Below are positions 1-10,700 of a DNA stretch of 64,000 bases, one piece after another. A program made the translations under genes and the position numbers. Location: assembly GCA_001566295.1 (NCBI GenBank), contig KQ964250.1:744001-808000 (forward strand), in the 5' to 3' direction. Each line of letters starts with the position of its first letter. Position 1 is the stretch's first letter. The stretch is from Microdochium bolleyi (taxonomy: Eukaryota > Ascomycota > Sordariomycetes > Xylariales > Microdochiaceae). The notes under the pieces are model-generated. The model had not been told where the DNA came from. It worked only from the letters and a program-made list of their open reading frames with translations, and made no database searches.

Positions 1-423
1 TTGCAGCGGAGCCAGAGGCACCAGGTGCACCGGAAGGCTTCGACTGCTTCTTCTTGACTCGGCGGAACTCTTCGGTGTCGGCAAGAACGAGGTTCATGTG
101 CTGTATTATGAGGTCAGCGATAAGTCCCAGTTGTCAGCAAGGATGCGGTCACTGACCTTGTCAAAGGCAAGCATTTGACCCGTCATCTGGCGGCCGTCCA
201 TCAACGTGATGCGCATCCGGTAGTTGATCTGAGAGCCCCATTAGCAGCAGTTCGGGTTCGAAGGTAGGTTCGCGAGCTCCTCGAAGTCGTCGCGGATGTG
301 ATTGGAACGTACGTAGCCGGCCTAGGTTACAATATCAAGTTAGCGGGTGACATCTCGAGGTCGGCGCCTGTAGGCGGTCTGGGTGGGCTGCAAGCATACC
401 ATCTTTCCCTGCTTGTTCGACAT
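1..423 (-). CDS. smb1: Small nuclear ribonucleoprotein SmB (5' part; gene runs off the left edge)
   Basis: This is the Sm-core protein B of spliceosomal snRNPs. It binds the U-rich Sm site with the other six Sm proteins in the nucleus. Exons on the minus strand are 400-423 (MSNKQGKM), 313-321 (a 9-base microexon, AGY), 157-228 (INYRMRITLMDGRQMTGQM, then LAFDK) and 1-100 (HMNLVLADTEEFRRVKKK, continuing off the window). The Sm1 motif, including the DGR and the AFDKHMN turn, is intact. Introns are 322-399, 229-312 and 101-156. All have GT donors and AG acceptors, and the first two carry CTAAC/CTAAT branch sites. The microexon restores the three residues that other SmB proteins have between KM and the I(D/N)YRMR strand. 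The Pro/Gly-rich C-terminal tail lies outside the window. The gene is divergent from rpl11. The family is certain; the microexon is inferred from splice signals and spacing. Confidence 0.9.
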
Positions 424-1040
424 GGCTGCAGAGGTTTGGCTCCAGAGAGCTCTTTGCCTTTCAAAAATTGGGTTGGAGTTTTTGTTGGTGAAGTCCTCAC
501 TTGACTCCAGCAAGACAGAAGCTACTCGCGCGCGGGTGGGCTTTCTGATCTCGGCTTGGGGTATGAGGTGCAGCGTCAGAGTAAATTTGGGCGAGGCAGC
601 AGGTGTCGAGGTGATGCGCCCGCGTTCAATTGGACGCGGCTGCAAGGCTGGGCATCCGCCCGCCAGAGCCCCACGACATCGAGCTTCAGCGCCCGGAAAT
701 AGCCAATCAGACCGAGGAGGGTATCCACTCTGCTCGCAGCCGCGCTGAGCCACACCTGCCTCATCCCTCGTGTGGCTGAAATGCCCAGCTCGTCGCCAAC
801 CCAAAGATTGGCCCCGCCGTGGGCCGCCCTGGCTTCTGCATGTCAGCCACACACCGGAGGCTCCACTCTGGCGAAGTTCGCACAGGTGCAAGCCCACCGA
901 CCGAAATTATGGGTGCTGGGGACAAATTGAACGCCCCCGAAATTTTGAGCCAGAGAGGGGATCTTGAACCTTTAGCTATTCCGCATCCACGAACACACAA
1001 CGCCAGTCTACCGTTGTCGATACTAACCAAATAGCCCATC
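424..1040. promoter_or_regulatory. Shared divergent promoter region of smb1 and rpl11
   Basis: These 617 bases separate the start codons of two highly expressed divergent genes. No coding sequence is convincing; open frames here on both strands lack family resemblance. An ACTAACC...ATAG stretch just before the rpl11 ATG (about 1021-1035) looks like a branch site and acceptor. It could mark a 5'-UTR intron, but this is only a suggestion. Confidence 0.5.
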
Positions 1041-1705
1041 ATGGTACGCCTCCTCTGTGCCAGAGCGATCGTTTCACAAATTTCGGACATTGGCTAACAG
1101 CAATCGTTTCTCCTGCAGTCGGACAAGGCCCAGAACCCCATGCGCGAGCTGCGCATTCAGAAGCTCGTTCTCAACATCTCCGTTGGCGAGTCTGGTGACA
1201 GACTTACTCGTGCCGCCAAGGTGCTCGAGCAGCTGTCCGGTCAAACCCCCGTCTACAGTATGTCTTGACACCTCGCCGCAGCCACCGATGACGAAGAACT
1301 CCAGGTTCTAACACATTCATCTTTCCAGGCAAGGCCCGCTACACCGTTCGTACTTTCGGTATCCGCCGTAACGAGAAGATCTCCGTCCACGTCACCATCC
1401 GTGGCCCCAAGGCCGAGGAGATCCTCGAGCGTGGCCTCAAGGTCAAGGAGTATGAGCTCCGCAAGCGCAACTTCTCCGAGACCGGCAACTTCGGCTTCGG
1501 TATTGCTGAGCACATCGACCTCGGCATCAAGTACGACCCCGGTATCGGTATCTACGGCATGGACTTCTACTGCTGCATGACCCGCCCTGGTGAGCGCGTC
1601 ACCCGCCGCCGCCGCTGCAAGAGCTCCATCGGTGCCAGCCACAAGATCAAGCGCGACGAGACTGTCAAGTGGTTCAAGTCTCGCTTCGACGGCATTGTCC
1701 GGTAA
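1041..1705 (+). CDS. rpl11: 60S ribosomal protein L11 (uL5)
   Basis: This is the large-subunit protein uL5, which sits at the central protuberance, binds 5S rRNA and contacts the P-site tRNA. Exons are 1041-1043, 1119-1257 and 1329-1705, giving 172 residues, the usual length for eukaryotic L11. The first coding exon is just the ATG. Intron 1 (1044-1118) runs GTACGC to TCCTGCAG with a GGCTAAC branch site. Intron 2 (1258-1327/8) runs GTATGT to TTTCCAG. The protein begins MSDKAQNPMRELRIQKLVLN and contains the signature stretches SVGESGDRLTRAAKVLEQL, VTIRGPKAEEILERGL and GIGIYGMDFYCCMTRPG, and ends FDGIVR. All family blocks are intact and codon use is strongly biased (ATC, GGC, CGC), as expected for a highly expressed gene. 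Confidence 0.98.
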
Positions 1706-2712
1706 ATTCGCCCTGGGCACAGGTGTTCTGGACGAAAAAAACAAAAGATGAAAACGACGGATCTCAAAAAATCTTTCTAGCATGGCGGCGTTGACTGGAT
1801 GGAATTGTTTAAAGGCATGATCTGGCACGACATGGGTTCGTGGGTCCTGTATCTATTGAACATGGGCGAAGTGATTCGTCCTCTCAAGCTCGACTTGTCT
1901 CAATCAAGTCAGCTGCGGCCTCAGAGACCGACCGGCACTATGCCGGCTTACCAATACCCGAACTGAATTTGAGCGTGACCTTTTTGATTATTGACCGACA
2001 CTGCCGATGACAACACTGCACGCTATTGCGACTGGCTTGTATATTGCAGTGGCATGGGTATCAGCAAAGATCCGTTCTGCGAACGACCTTGATTCATCCA
2101 TGCCCAGTCTTCGCTTGTCAATCCTGTTGTGGCTGCAGTTCCATAGGGCCGATAGTCACGGTTTCGATGACCCGTTCGAAGAGCCATGCCCGAAGTTGAG
2201 GTAATTTTCAATAAAATCACTTGAACCTGCTTCTGGTTTTCGAATAAGTTGACAATGAGGGTGTTGAATATCGTAGCCTGAGGCTTCAATGCACTGGATG
2301 AGGAAGGCGCGGCCAATTGTGAGTGCTGCAGCCGCGCCTTCCTCGCCAGCACAAACCCGCCACACATCAGTGTGGCACGACTGACAAACAGACTGAGAAT
2401 TCTCAACTCTGTAGCCTCTGGATGGCCAGAGTCTCCACGATAGACACTTCGTCCTACTGCAGCTTGTGGGCAGGCTGACTCGAGCAATCAGCCTGACCAC
2501 TACTGATGCGAGGCCGTATTTCACATGATCACCTTCCCAGAATCACCATTCTCTCATCATTGATGGTCTTCGTGAGACATTGAGAGCCTTATCCTCCATC
2601 ATAAACCAGGAAACAACGATCTCAGTGACCGTTGTGTCAAATCCCGTCCTCCCCACAAAACAGGGAAACACTCATCAAGGCTGGTGGTGTTACCAGCATA
2701 TCGAGAGCCAAC
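1706..2712. other. Intergenic region, no gene seen
   Basis: About 1 kb between the rpl11 stop and the next ATG. Open frames on the minus strand at 2023-2524 have no recognisable domain and mixed composition, and I read them as chance. The first ~250 bases hold the rpl11 3' UTR; the last few hundred are the presumed promoter of the 2713 gene. Confidence 0.5.
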
Positions 2713-5700
2713 ATGGCCGGGTCGTCCCAGATCCGGCGCGATGGCGAAGGCAGGCTGAGCATCGACATCATCCCACATGGCCAGAGATCGTCGTCAATGG
2801 CTGCCGGTGGCAGCATCAGCCCTTCGAGCCTCCATGACACGGAGATATATTCGACCTCACCTGCATTCAAGCCCGCGTCAAAGGAACGAGTGTCGTCAGA
2901 TGATCCCGACCAAATGCAGCTGGAGGACACCATCCCACTTCCACGACCAGAAGTTCAGGGCCAGGAGCTCCTCAGATCAACGCCTCCACCCATCCCGGAC
3001 AGCTTGCGACCAATTGCAGCTATGTCTGATGTCGAGGACCTGTCAGGCAATCCTAAAGTCTCCGCTGAGCAAGTCAAAGAAATCACAAGACCTCCACGAT
3101 GCAGCAGCGAGGTTTCTACCAGACACAGTGAACTCCAAGCGCCGGACGATGGATTGTCTGCCGACGACGACGAGCCCATAAGCGATGGTGACGGCTCAGA
3201 TTACAATCCCTATAAGAAGAAGAAGAAGAACGCCCGTCCTAAAACGAAGGGCGCGAAAGTCGCCGCAATGGGGCATGCGGCCAAGGATGTTCGTGGAGCA
3301 GCGGCTGATAAGGCAGACAAAGTGACTCGAGTCGGTCAACAGACCAAGGCGACCAGTAGGAGAAGGCGCAATCCTGACGCCAACGACACAGCGCCGATGG
3401 TATTCGAGGATACCCCCGCGGTTATGGGACAGCACAATCATGTCTCTCTCAACTACCAGAACGGCCGCCGAGCGAAGGAACAGGAGCTAGCGGTGAGTGC
3501 CCTCCCAGTGTCGAACAAAGCGAATGCCGGCAAGAAGCCTTCGGCAAAACACAAACCCAAGACGTCATTCTTCGACAAAGAGAAATCCGCCAATACAGGC
3601 AAGACTCAAGCTACCGCGCACGCAGAAACCATAGGATGTAAGCGAAACTACTAAACTAATCCCCAGGTGTGACTTTTGCTGAGAAGCTATTAGCAAATCG
3701 AGGACCTTGCGACGATGCCACGCGGGGAAAGAATCAAGACGTCTCAAAGAATCTGCATCCAAACGAGAAGCGAAGCCAGCGCAGTTCCAAACCAAAGGCT
3801 AATCAAGGCAGCACAAGAACTGCCGGAATAAAAGCTTTCCCAGTTGCTCCAGTGATAGAGACACAGAAAGACAAGGCAAAGGAAGACATCAAGAATTTCT
3901 GGGACATGCCGTCGTCTCCTGAGAGGTTGGCCACCGCTTCCGCACAGATGGAGCGGGAACGGCCGGAGAAACAGCAGCTGAAGCAGTCAAAGGCTCTTCC
4001 AGACTCGAATCAGAGGAGAAAGAGGAGCCCTGTATCTTATGGTTCGACCAGGAAACGGCCCTGGAACACTATGAACAGTCTGGTCGACAGTAGTGAGAGC
4101 TTGAAGTCGATACAGCCGCCCACGGTCAAGCTCTCAAAGAACCAGACAGAGAATACAGTTCCAGCGCAGAACCAAGTCCCTAAGAAACAACAAACGGCTT
4201 TCTCAAACCGCTCAAACAAGAGTGCCGACTTCACCGGTCAAAGTGCAGCTCCGTCAGAGCTGACTTCGGACCCCATATCTGACGATATCAGCGAAACTTC
4301 AGGAGTCATGACGACTTCCATGGCAAATCACACGTGGTTGAAGCCAGTACCAGCACGCCGAGAAAGAAGGAGCTCGGTAAAGCCTAGACCATCAAACGAA
4401 AGGTTGGCCACAGAGCCTACACCTGTAGTCGAACTCAAGATTCGTTCCAGCACTCCTGATCACTTGACTCTTGACATACAGGTTCCAGGTGATGAGACGA
4501 TCCAACAGTGCCAACCCAGGCTAGAATTAGCTCGTCACAAAGGCCCAGTCCTGTCAGAAGGCACCTCTGATGCGCATCTCAACCAAATTAAGCAAGGTAA
4601 AGTAGAAAGCAAGCACGAATTGGCACCGAGAGACAATATTATGCACACTGCACCGCCGCATCAAGATCAAAATGGTGAAGACCGAGTACGAGAAGCGTTA
4701 CAGCCACAGAAAGTACAAGAGACACAAGCACCGGCGGATCAGCCAGGGGCCTCTGTAGTCCGCCTCCATCGCAAGAGATCGTTTGTCAGCGACTTCGGAA
4801 GTCCGATTGACACGCGCGGGAGAGTTGGGTCGAATGTTCTCGGCCATGGGTTGGACTGTGCACCCATATATCGCCCGGTGAAGGTGGCAAGAATGACAGA
4901 GGGCGAACATGTTGCCGCCTCGGCAGCCTCTCAGCTGATTCCCGCGCGCCTCGAAGAGTCACCTCGCCCCAAGGAGGCAATGGTGATACCTAATGCTCCG
5001 AAGGTAGTGATCAATCATCCCGTGCCAAAAAATCCAGAACAGCATGTATCCTCGATCATGCATGACCCATTCGGCTCTGTTCGCAATATCGCCGCGCTGG
5101 CAAACGAGAGATCGAGAGCTGTTCCCATGAGCCACAAGCAGCCAACCGAGCTACTACATCGAGCAACGATCGATTTCGTGCGCAAGATAGCGTCCGCCGA
5201 CGAAGCCCGCGTTCAAAATACACAGCAGCCACAAGATGACCCTTCTCGCAACATGCTGCTTACCGACACAGGTTGTCTGCAGCTTGGAAATACACATCCT
5301 GTGCACACGACTCATCGGCAGAGGCTGCCGGCTCAGGATGAGGCAAAGGTGCTAGGCCATGAACCCCTTGACCACCGACTAGAGCCCGATATAGATCCAA
5401 TTGGAAGATGGAGAGAGTATCAAAGTGCTGTCAACGAGGCCTCGGACGACTTGGTTGAGAGCCTGCACGAGGTCACAGTCGTGAGTACTGTGTCTCTCAA
5501 AACCAAAGACTCTTATTGACAATTAGCAGAATTTACTTCGGCATCTGGGTTCTAAGGAGAAGGCTATCAAGAGTGTTGTAGATGAGTACCGGCACAATGG
5601 CAAGCGCATCGCGACATCTCTTACGCGAAAGCAACAGCAGGAACAGTCTCTGTTGCGAACAGCATTCCGAGAACATGTCACAAGCTACGAGCAGGATTTT

Positions 5701-5838
5701 AGAGCATTGTCTGAGGGTAGCCCCATGAAGCGGGACGGCCGCACTAGAAGGCATGTCAAGTACGCGGAGTGGCAGAAAGAGGTTCAGCAGGCACGTGTCC
5801 ATCTTCGGAAGGCTGCCGTTGGAGGAGAGAACATGTAA
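2713..5838 (+). CDS. Uncharacterized 1006-residue disordered basic protein with a helical C-terminal domain
   Basis: I do not recognise this protein. Exons are 2713-3637, 3694-5480 and 5530-5838; all junctions keep frame. Intron 1 is 56 bases (GTAAGC to CTATTAG, with CTAAT branch candidates); intron 2 is 49 bases (GTGAGT to TTAGCAG). The first ~900 residues are low-complexity, rich in Ser, Pro, Lys and Gln, with a KKKKKN basic patch near residue 175 that could serve as a nuclear localisation signal. The last ~150 residues (GRWREYQSAVNEASDDL, then RHLGSKEKAIKSVVDEYRHN, then an EQSLLRTAFREHV stretch) look like one long amphipathic helical or coiled-coil segment that spans the second intron, and are probably the conserved part. 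A nuclear or chromosomal role is inference from composition only. An upstream non-ATG extension is open to 2632, but the ATG at 2713 is preferred. Confidence 0.75.
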
Positions 5839-6176
5839 GCAGCCATCGAGGCTGGGCTGGGAAACAGCCTGTCAGGTGCATCGGAGACCGGAAGTGAACT
5901 TGCTACACAGAAACAAACTTTGCACAATCATGGATGGTCATGATCACTTTCATGTCAACAACAGGTCTGATATGTGACCAAGAGGAAATCAGTGTATTCA
6001 TCAAATCGCTTCTTAATCAATACTCTTCAACCCCGTCGCTTCTGCCTCCTTTTTGGAGATTGGTGCTCCTCCATGGGGAATGGTGCCCCTTGGTTTGTAT
6101 ACACGCCACTTGCAGGTTTCTAGACCCCAAGTTCTCGGCCTGTATGTATGTGTGTGGCCAGCAGCCTTGCAAGGCC
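5839..6176. other. Convergent intergenic region
   Basis: 338 bases between the stop codons of two convergent genes. It presumably holds both 3' UTRs. No other feature is seen. Confidence 0.5.
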
Positions 6177-7358
6177 TTATGTCATCGAGCAGAGATAGGC
6201 TAGCCGCTGCGAGTGTGATTTGTTCACTAGCCACTTGCCGCAGATGGAGTAGATCTCGGGCATCGTTCTAGTATGCTCGTAGATCCATCTGCGGCATCTC
6301 CTCTCGTACTGTGTGCGTCCGCTGCTCGACAAAGCCAGTGACGACTTGGACCATGCCGGGTCGGTACCGGCATAAGGGTTTTTCACGGCATCATTGCCGC
6401 TGGAGGAGTAAAGGGAAGGGTATGAGGAGAGGGACGACGACGACGACGACGACGACAGGGAGATCATGCTCAGAGCTTTCTGGAGCGAGCGGCGTCTCTT
6501 GCTGCTGCTGCTGCTGTCGCCGCCGCCGCCGCCACTGTTCTTGTTCTTGTTGTTGTTCCTGCTGCCGCCGCCGGGCGAGACAGCTCCTCCCGACGAGCAC
6601 ACAGGCGTGTGGACTGGGGATTCCGGGAGGATGATTACCCCCGTCACCCGGTCCATCTGTCTGCACAGGACCTTGGGCAGAGCTCTGCCGAGGTTGTCGA
6701 CCCAGCGGCCGCTGGGGGTCCTGGTCAGGTCGCCGTCTCCGCCGGGAGCGGCGCAGGTGGTGGTTTTTTGTTTTGGCTGCTAAGGTGGGAAGGTTAATAT
6801 GTTGTGAAAAAAATTAAATTTTAATTGGATTTCCTTGGATATGAAGAGGAAAAGAGGAGCGGAGTGACTTACCTGCGAACAAGCAGCGGAGGCGGAAGTG
6901 AATGGCCGGCTCGACTCGGTCGGTACGAGCGTCTTGCCTCTCAGAGCCGGCCACGATTCGCAGCGGAGCGGTGCCGTCAGCGATCGCCTCTTTGTCGAAG
7001 CGGTAGCAGCCTCCTTGGGAGGAGGAGGAGTAGTAGTGGTAGTGGTGGTAGTAGCAGCAGCAGGTACAGCAGGTACAGCACGGGTAGGATTTGTTGTTCT
7101 GGACGCAGCGGTGCCCATGAACTGTGTGGTGGTACGCCGGAGCAGAGACCTTCGTGGGAATCTGGACTCTCTGGCCTTTTTCGCCTGCTGTCGCCGCGGC
7201 TGGGCCGGGAGAAGAGGGGAGCAGTCGTCCATGCTCTTCTCGTTGCCATGGGCCGCTATCGGGGTCCTCGTGGCGTGGTGGATGTAGGCCCAGCCTGCGG
7301 CGAAGGTGCCTACTTCGACCTGCTGCAGAATGGTGTCTCCGTCCTCCCAGAAACTCAT
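6177..7358 (-). CDS. Low-complexity fungal protein of unknown function (362 residues)
   Basis: I do not recognise this gene. Two exons on the minus strand, 6873-7358 and 6177-6779, flank a 93-base intron with a consensus CAG|GTAAGT donor and a CCACCTTAG acceptor. The junction is phase 0 and the frame is open throughout. The N-terminus (MSFWEDGDTILQQVEVGTFA, then AGWAYIHHATRTPI) is of normal complexity and may be a folded element. It is followed by a poly-Thr/Pro run near residue 110, a moderately complex block (SGRWVDNLGRALPKVLCRQM), Gly- and Ser-homopolymer tracts coded by trinucleotide runs at 6434-6456 and nearby, and a C-terminus of normal composition (GRTQYERRCRRWIYEHTRTM). Coding is supported by the clean intron and by homopolymers kept in frame. 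Function is unknown. Confidence 0.6.
6434..6456. repeat. (ACG)n trinucleotide tract
   Basis: About eight uninterrupted ACG units. On the minus strand they fall in the Ser-rich part of the 6177-7358 protein, where the frame reads them as serine (TCG) codons. A likely length-variable locus. Confidence 0.8.
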
Positions 7359-9423
7359 CTTGACGGTCCTGTAGGACGTCTGGTGGTTTTTTGTTTGGGG
7401 TTGTTAGGTGATGAGGTGAGCTGAAAGAGTCTCTCAGAGAGATAGACTCGATCTTGGTAGGTGGTTGTGAGGTGTGGAGGCTGCTTGGCTTCGCAAGACG
7501 CAGAGTGTCGAGGCAGCGACAGTATGCGAAAGTGAGGTGGGAAGACGATGGAGGGCTGGCAGACAGAGAGGAGCGAGAAGCCAAGGGTAAGCACGCAGGA
7601 CCTGGGCCTGGATTTGTATCCGAATACCATGCTTTCCGAGATGCAGCCATGGATGGTTCGCGACGCAAGGCATGGATATGCGGATTGGTGGTGAAGCTGG
7701 GCCATGGCCAGCACCGCCATGGGTCCAAGGGCTCTACCAGAGGTTCGACACACGTACCAGCCATATGGACGTTTAAATGTATAAAGTGCCAGAGTTGAGT
7801 AGAGGTCGGACATAGACCTCATGCGCCTGGATGTTGGAAGGCGTCCTGTTTCTTGGAGGAACCAAACGCCAAGGAGATGTGTTATTTAACCTGAGGCGAG
7901 TGCAGTGGGAGACATTGCTCAAAATGGGTATTCTTCGTTGAGTTTTAATAATCAGGAACTAGAAATTGCAGCTCCTCAAGTTCCCAAAGACATGCTGCTC
8001 CTGTCAGTCATGGTAGTAATAACTTATTTCGCTCTTATATCAAGGCATTTTAGTCAAGGAGAAGTGCTGAGTTTAGCGGCCCAGACGCCGACGCTCCATA
8101 GTTTGGCAGCCTCGTCCGCGAAGAGGCTGTCGTCACACGTCTCCGTACAGTGCACGGCTCCCTTGGTGTGGCTACCCTGGTTGTGACTGTGTGCCCAGAG
8201 TGAATTTATAGCCTAAAGAACCTCTCCTCATAGCTTCCTGGTACGCTCCCTCTGGTGCTATGCCATGGTAGTCATGAGAGGCTGCAATCCGTGCGAGGCT
8301 GAGCCATGGGAGCAGTGGTGTCGTCGGAGGACGAGGCTGCTCCATCCTCGACCTTGGCCAGACGTCAAGTCACGGCAATCCATGATAGCACTGAAGAAAA
8401 TATCATTTTGGCATGTTTCTACTGGTGTCTGCGTAAGACGACTCACCACGGGTGCTGGGGGGAGCAAGTCATGTATCCCAGCTATCAGCACTGGAACGCA
8501 GTGCTTCGTCGTCCGAGACATCATGACAGGCGGAATAAACCCCATGAGAAGCGGCCATGATCTCGTTCCATAAGGAAACAGAGGGTTTCTGGGATAATGA
8601 GAGCCAGCAAAGGCGGCGTGGTGGTGATGCAAAGGTGCAGGTTGTGAAGATCAGCAGTGTGGGTCCAGACGCCGGCAGATCGACTCCGGTCCGGACCCAC
8701 AGTTGGCCGCTGCTCCGTCGTTCCCGCCCAGGATCCCTCGAGGTCACTCGCGAGACCGTCCTCGCCAATCGACGGCACCAGCGCCAGTGAGCCTTTTGAG
8801 GACTCGATACGGTACGAGAAGTTGAGTCATGCAGGCCATGGAATTCTCCAGTGTTCCCTCGCCCACCTTGATTAGCCACAGACAACCGGACAAGGCCGAC
8901 GTACCAGAGGGGGAGCCCGGTTGGCCGCCGGGGGCCCCACAATTCATGCCGGCAGTTGGCTAGCGTGCAACGCTCCCCGCAGCACAGGCCAATGACCACC
9001 CAGCCGTGGGTACCACATCCGACTCATATATGGTATCCTTTGTGGTGACAACACTCGTTGGCTCGCCCGACAGACGCGTCCTCGCTGTGAGTCACTCGCT
9101 GGAAATGCCGCGCAGCGCTGACCAGTGCGTATTTTCTGGTTGGCTCAGCACTCGAGTGCGAATTTACATTGGCCCAGCGCGGGACGGGGTTTTTCGCCAG
9201 ACGCGATCGACCCAGACAAGGCCACAATCACTCCCGGCACAAAAGTGGGGGTCTCTTGTGCACAAGTATTTCGCCGGTGTGCCTCGATCTCACCCTCCTC
9301 CGTCTCTCTTCCACCATCAGAATCTGCACTGCTGCAAAAACAACTGCGTCAAACTGCCACTCACAACATCACCCATTTGCTAACCACTCACCACAGAGTC
9401 TTCGTGATATACATCCGTTCAAC
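7359..9423. other. Divergent intergenic region, about 2 kb
   Basis: This separates the start codons of two divergent fungal genes. Many overlapping short frames exist (for example minus 7355-7822 and 8258-8999), but none shows a domain, a clean intron or sensible composition. The stretch just upstream of 7358 is AC-rich and carries a 16-base copy (7381-7396) of a sequence at the gene's exon-2 border. Upstream of 9424 the DNA turns pyrimidine-rich (CTCCTCCGTCTCTCTTCC), typical of fungal transcription-start regions. Confidence 0.4.
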
Positions 9424-10647
9424 ATGCTCTCTCAGTTCAAGAACACCTTCGTCTGCGACGAGTCCGCCGGGCCGGCTCAGCCCCAGCACGGCACTCCTTC
9501 TTCCCCCTCCGTCTCCCCCAACGGAATCCCCCCGGCGCCGGCAGGCCGCCCTTCCACCATCCGCTGCCTCCGCGGCATCCCCGTCTACGGACACGGAGGC
9601 GTAGAAGCCAGTGACAAGACGAGCATCTAGGAAACTAGCTCCTCAAAGGCGCAGGCCGCGCCACTTTCCCAGCCCCAGTCCCAGCCCGTCCCCCGGCCGT
9701 CTATCTTGGGAGAGGAGGCTGGCTCCGAGGCGACGGCACGCATCCGCGCCTACAGGTCCATCGCCTTGCGCCGCGAGTACAAGGCCAAGCACGGCGTCAC
9801 CCGCAGCCCCTACGCTGCTCTCAACTCGGATAATGCCCTCCTCGACGCGCCTTGGCCTCGGCCTCGGCCTCGGCCTGTCCCCTTCTTTGCTCCTCCCCCA
9901 GCCCCCGAGCCAGCCCCGGCACCTGAGCCATCCTGGGTTTCCATGACTCCACCCCGGACTCCATCGCCGTCCCGGATCTCTTCGCCACCTGGGTCTCCTT
10001 CTCCATCTCAGATATCTTCGCCACCCCGATCTCCTTCGCCATCTCGGATCTCTTCGCAACCCCGGTCTTCTTCACCGTCCCGAATCTCTTCGCCGCCCAC
10101 GTCTTCACCATCCCGGATCTCGTCGCCTCCCACGTCTCCTTCGCCGGCGTGTTCCCCTTCGCCTCCTTGCTCCCGGCGCCCTTCGCCTCCGCCTCTGCCT
10201 GCCCGTTCCCCTCCGCTTCTTCCACCGGCTCATTCCCGGCCCCCGCCTCCCCTCCCCCCTCGCGCCCCGGTTCCTACTGCTCCGGCTCCAGCTCCGACTC
10301 TGACTCCGGCTCCGGCTCCGGCTCCGACCCCTGCCCCTGCCCCTGCCCCTGCTGCCCCGTCCAAGGAGCACGATGTGACTGATGACAAGTTCAAGTGCTA
10401 CAGCTATGGCAACGTGAGAACCTACAGAGGACCCCCTCCGCAGGTCCTGGGCACGCGACTACCCCGAAAGAAGGCTTCGGAGAGACGTAAGTGATCCTTT
10501 TCTGTGCCAACGTTCTGCTCGGGTGGCTGTGTTTGGTGCTCAGAACAGCGGCTCTCAGTCCGTCACAAGCCCGATCCGCTGCCCGTGCGAGGAGCCCGAA
10601 AGCTCAAGAAGTACCTGAAGAAGTTCTTGCGGGCGTTGTGCAAGTGA
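9424..10647 (+). CDS. Pro/Ser-repeat protein with a basic C-terminus; in-frame TAG needs resolving
   Basis: No known family. One frame runs from ATG 9424 (MLSQFKNTFVCDESAG) to 10486 with a single TAG at 9628-9630. A clear intron follows at 10487-10543 (GTAAGT to GCTCAG), then a last exon 10544-10647 ending KLKKYLKKFLRALCK. The TAG could be the 3' end of a short intron (9583-9630, 48 bases, weak GTCTAC donor), giving 372 residues. It could also be a true interruption or a base error. After it comes a non-repetitive block (ARIRAYRSIALRREYKAKHG), then many copies of a SPSRISSPP-type unit at roughly 9950-10190, an Ala-Pro run, and the conserved-looking DDKFKCYSYGNVRTYRG. The Ser-Pro/Arg repeats suggest a disordered, heavily phosphorylated protein. 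Function is unknown. Confidence 0.55.
9943..10200 (+). repeat. Degenerate coding tandem repeat (TCTCGCC-CC-TCTCCGTC type)
   Basis: About eight imperfect ~27-33-base units encode variants of SPSRISSPP inside the 9424-10647 gene. A simpler GCTCCG/GCCCCT run follows at about 10280-10360 and encodes alternating Ala-Pro. Unit lengths stay multiples of three, which supports the reading frame. Confidence 0.7.
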
Positions 10648-10700
10648 TTTTGTTGTGTGAATATGTGTCTGAGCGTGGGAGGGAGGGTTTGGCGCTGCTG

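Noticed and set aside
3638..3666. A 29-base intron (GTAAGC to CCCCAG) in the 2713 gene
   Set aside because: It keeps frame but is far below the length of other introns here, and the branch A would be too near the acceptor. Extending to the CTATTAG at 3693 gives a normal 56-base intron that also keeps frame.
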